Made by a program: the position numbers and the translations under genes. From NCBI RefSeq assembly GCF_000147335.1, contig NC_014501.1, positions 4,294,001 to 4,358,000 on the forward strand: a stretch of DNA of 64,000 nt, given 5' to 3'. Position 1 is the stretch's first letter. Each line of letters opens with the position of its first letter. Shown here in pieces: positions 61,686-64,000 of the stretch. A model generated the notes under the pieces. That model ran no database searches. It saw only the letters and a program-made list of their open reading frames with translations, and was not told the origin of the DNA. The DNA comes from Gloeothece verrucosa PCC 7822 (GTDB lineage Bacteria > Cyanobacteriota > Cyanobacteriia > Cyanobacteriales > Microcystaceae).

Positions 61686-62795
61686 TTAAGACATTGGTAA
61701 ATAACCCTCAATAACAAAATCATTATCTACTCTCTGAAGTGCCACCCTTTGCAACTGTAAAGCATTACTCATCTTGTCTAATCCTAAATCCCCCACTGGC
61801 GAGGGAGCAGATTCTCCGCCAATAATTTTCGGTGCAATAAAGGCCATAACCTTTTGTACCATTCCTTCAGTAATAGCACTAGCCGCCAAAGTCCCGCCGC
61901 ATTCCCATAATACAGAGCAAAAACCCCGTTGATAAAGATGCTGCATCACCTGAGTTGGGGTTAAGACTTCCAACTCGATGACCTCCACCTTACGTTTTAA
62001 CAACTGCTTTTGCAACGGGGGGTTAATTCCCTCCTCGGTAAACACCACAGTAGGCACCTTATCGGTTTCCCAAAGATTAGCCTCAAGGGGTAAATTTAAA
62101 CTACGACTCATCACCACCCTCAAAGGATTATGGGAAGACACCCCATGAGTAGTTAAATGAGGGTTATCCTGACGTACCGTATTCCCTCCGATAATTACCG
62201 CATCACAAGCGGCTCTGAGTTGATGGACGATACGGCGGGAAGCTTCCCCAGTTACCCAAGCACTATGGCCCGAAGTCGCCGCAATTTTACCATCAAGCGT
62301 CATTGCATATTTGAGAATTCCAAAAGGTCTTTGATACAAAACCCGATGGATAAAGCCCTCATTTAAGCGGCGGCAAGCCTCTTCTTCTATGCCGGCTACC
62401 ACCTCAATACCTGCTTCAGTTAAGCGTTCAATACCCTTTCCAGATACACGAGGGTCCGGATCGATCATGCCCACCATTACCTTAGCAATTCCTGCCTTAA
62501 TCAGGGCTTCTGTACAGGGAGGAGTGCGTCCATAATGATTACAAGGTTCTAAATTAATATAGATCGTTGCGCCCTTTGCCTTTTCTGCTGCAACTGATAG
62601 GGCAAATACCTCCGCATGAGGCTGCCCCGCACCTGGGTGAAAACCCTCTCCGACGATTTCTTGCTCACGGACAATCACCGCCCCCACCATCGGATTAGGA
62701 GACGTTGCCCCAAGGGCCTTACGCGCTAGGGTAATACAGCGTTGCATCATTTCACGATCAAAAGCAGAAGCTTGAAATTCTGATGAGGTGTTCAT
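61686..62795 (-). CDS. ribD: bifunctional riboflavin deaminase/reductase
   Basis: A 369-residue RibD. The N-terminal deaminase has the zinc site HAEVFAL (about 61-67) and PCNHYGRTPPCTEAL (about 86-100). The C-terminal reductase begins FGILKYAMTLDGKIAATSGH (about 158-177) with VIIGGNTVRQDNPHLTT and IGGESAPSPVGDLG. It converts the first pyrimidine intermediate of riboflavin synthesis in two steps. Complete, normal length, no neighbour rib genes. A second copy of only the reductase half lies at 4664. Confidence 0.93.
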   Translation of the reverse strand: MNTSSEFQASAFDREMMQRCITLARKALGATSPNPMVGAVIVREQEIVGEGFHPGAGQPHAEVFALSVAAEKAKGATIYINLEPCNHYGRTPPCTEALIKAGIAKVMVGMIDPDPRVSGKGIERLTEAGIEVVAGIEEEACRRLNEGFIHRVLYQRPFGILKYAMTLDGKIAATSGHSAWVTGEASRRIVHQLRAACDAVIIGGNTVRQDNPHLTTHGVSSHNPLRVVMSRSLNLPLEANLWETDKVPTVVFTEEGINPPLQKQLLKRKVEVIELEVLTPTQVMQHLYQRGFCSVLWECGGTLAASAITEGMVQKVMAFIAPKIIGGESAPSPVGDLGLDKMSNALQLQRVALQRVDNDFVIEGYLPMS

Positions 62796-62961
62796 CTCTG
62801 TAAACTGTAAACCATCAACAATAATTTACATAATATTCACAAAACTTTTTCCCTATTCCGACTAAACAGTATGATTTGTTACAGAAAAAAGCTTTAAAAA
62901 CCATAAAAATCTTGGCGACTATACTATCTCAAGTGACCTTGTAACAAAGCATAGAGTTAAC

Positions 62962-62990
62962 TTGAGGAACGCTTAGACAAAATCTATAAT
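62962..62990 (+). promoter_or_regulatory. sigma-70-type promoter of amt
   Basis: -35 TTGAGG (62962-62967), 17-bp spacer, -10 TATAAT (62985-62990, perfect). An imperfect NtcA-like word, GTAACAAAGCATAG (GTA-N8-TAG, 62941-62954), lies just upstream but its spacing to the -10 is about 30 bp, longer than usual. The leader to the amt ATG is 83 nt. Confidence 0.5.
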
Positions 62991-63073
62991 GTTGAGATCT
63001 TAAGACAAAATTTGCTCAGAGGGCAGCCTGTGAACTTTGATGAATCGCCTATATCTTGGTAGAAGCTATATCT

Positions 63074-64000
63074 ATGTCTAGACAAAGCATAACTCAAACA
63101 AAAAAACCCAAAAATAGGAAACAATTGTATCTGTCAGATGGGCCCAAGACGAAAGAGAAAGCGCCTTATCTAGAACCTTTTAAATTCATAGCGAGATTAT
63201 TCTCGCCCTATTGGTTAGCTTGTATTCCTTTATCGGCGATTATAATCGTTGTTTGGCATACGGCTGTAGCGGCTCAAAATAATGTAGAAATTACCGTTCA
63301 AGGGACTTCTGAGGTAGCCAATTTACAAGGTTATCTCAATATGATTTGGGTGTTAATCGCCGCAATTTTAGTCATTTTCATGAATGCTGGTTTCTGTATG
63401 TTAGAAACCGGCTTATGTCGTCAAAAGAATGCCGTTAATATTCTGGCAAAAAACCTGATCGTATTTGCCCTAGCCAGTATTGCCTATTGGATGATCGGCT
63501 ATTCTTTAATGTTTGGTCAAGGTAACCCTTTTATAGGGGCAGGCGGCTGGTTCTTAAGCGGCACGTCAGAAACCTATGGTCTAAAACCCTTTCCAGAGGG
63601 GTTACCCGTTCCTGTTCATTTCCTTTTCCAAGTTGCCTTTGCCGGAACAGCCGCCACCATTGTATCCGGGGCGGTAGCTGAACGGATTAAGTTTGTGGAC
63701 TTTTTGATCTTCAGTTTGGTGCTGACTGGCATTTCTTACCCCATTACCGGACACTGGGCTTGGGGAGGCGGCTGGCTAGGAACGTTAGGATTTAAAGATT
63801 TTGCCGGTTCTACAGTGGTTCACCTGGTGGGAGGCTGTGCGGCTTTAACGGGTGCGGCGATTCTTGGCCCTAGACTGGGAAAATATAATAGTGATGGTCG
63901 CATTAATGCTATGCCGGGGCACAATTTAGGCATTGCGACGTTAGGCTGTTTAATTCTCTGGATAGGCTGGTTTGGCTTTAACCCGGGTTCAGAATTAGCC
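63074..64000 (+). CDS. amt: ammonium transporter, Amt family (5' part, cut by window end)
   Basis: The frame runs open from ATG at 63074 through the window edge (309 codons visible). Residues about 42-65 form a signal or first membrane segment. The Amt core follows with [70 protein letters not shown] and [20 protein letters not shown], including the ammonium-pore Phe/Trp and the twin-His region start (STVVHLVGG). It imports ammonium/ammonia; PII proteins usually gate it. The N-terminal cytosolic tail of about 40 residues is unusually long for Amt. Confidence 0.9.
   Translation, partial: MSRQSITQTKKPKNRKQLYLSDGPKTKEKAPYLEPFKFIARLFSPYWLACIPLSAIIIVVWHTAVAAQNNVEITVQGTSEVANLQGYLNMIWVLIAAILVIFMNAGFCMLETGLCRQKNAVNILAKNLIVFALASIAYWMIGYSLMFGQGNPFIGAGGWFLSGTSETYGLKPFPEGLPVPVHFLFQVAFAGTAATIVSGAVAERIKFVDFLIFSLVLTGISYPITGHWAWGGGWLGTLGFKDFAGSTVVHLVGGCAALTGAAILGPRLGKYNSDGRINAMPGHNLGIATLGCLILWIGWFGFNPGSELA

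Noticed and set aside
62941..62954. NtcA site for amt (GTAACAAAGCATAG)
   Set aside because: One half-site mismatches (TAG for TAC) and the distance to the -10 is about 30 bp rather than 22; kept only as a note.
1..64000. CRISPR array, tRNA or rRNA genes
   Set aside because: No regularly spaced repeat-spacer array, cloverleaf with a GTTCRANNC-type loop or rRNA-like sequence was found by eye.

Overview
The window looks like a chromosomal stretch of a unicellular, AT-rich cyanobacterium. Diagnostic content includes phycocyanin genes (cpcBA), a GUN4-domain protein, a PII paralog of the cyanobacterial type, an NNP-family nitrate porter (nrtP) beside a complete nrtABCD nitrate ABC transporter, large PAS-rich signalling proteins, scattered GCGATCGC (HIP1) octamers and heptanucleotide STRR repeats. 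A Cyanothece/Gloeothece-like source is my inference from memory of gene style. No rRNA, tRNA or CRISPR array was seen.

Layout. 1-7.4 kb: small hypotheticals, a short DRE-TIM (LeuA-like) enzyme, a SOUL protein, a FemAB-like protein, a stand-alone RibD-type reductase, then a co-directional trio Gfo/Idh/MocA oxidoreductase - thioesterase - divergent PII whose phosphorylation serine is replaced by valine. 7.4-9.4 kb: a foldback element running into the PII stop codon, a structured leader, cpcBA and a clear terminator. 9.5-13.4 kb: leucyl aminopeptidase, a Uma2 protein with a heptad-repeat tail, two unknowns. 13.8-18 kb: a two-gene signalling operon (CBS-PAS-histidine kinase, then receiver-histidine kinase). 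18-29 kb: metallophosphoesterase, SGNH hydrolase, Spy-like protein, a GluR0-type glutamate-receptor potassium channel lacking the usual ligand arginine, hydroxylase/desaturase enzymes, acetyltransferases, an RND/HlyD adaptor, a broken dehalogenase gene and a class II HDAC-like deacetylase. 29.5-31.9 kb: an apparent orphan TnpB guide RNA (IS200/IS605 remnant), then five contiguous small secreted Q/N-rich proteins. 32-38.9 kb: the two halves of a 5-oxoprolinase/hydantoinase separated by three unrelated genes, then a NADAR protein. 39-46.4 kb: nrtP divergent from nrtABCD across a 0.5 kb regulatory region with a perfect NtcA-type site. 46.5-57.9 kb: Uma2, a decayed small gene, a 1121-residue PAS/GAF/GGDEF diguanylate cyclase, rhomboid, LysR regulator, RtcB, a low-complexity secreted protein, GUN4 and 2-Cys peroxiredoxin. 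58-64 kb: an unusual DEDDh exonuclease-AAA fusion, an SPFH protein, ribD, and an ammonium transporter cut by the window end.

Themes. Nitrogen acquisition recurs: nitrate by two transport modes, ammonium, a PII paralog and a LysR regulator resembling NtcB. Two RibD-type reductases and a NADAR protein touch riboflavin intermediates, but they are not linked to each other. The strongest candidates for new biology are the exonuclease-AAA protein at 58.1-60.5 kb, the five-gene secreted operon at 29.9-31.9 kb, the PII paralog, the altered GluR0-like channel and the orphan guide RNA.
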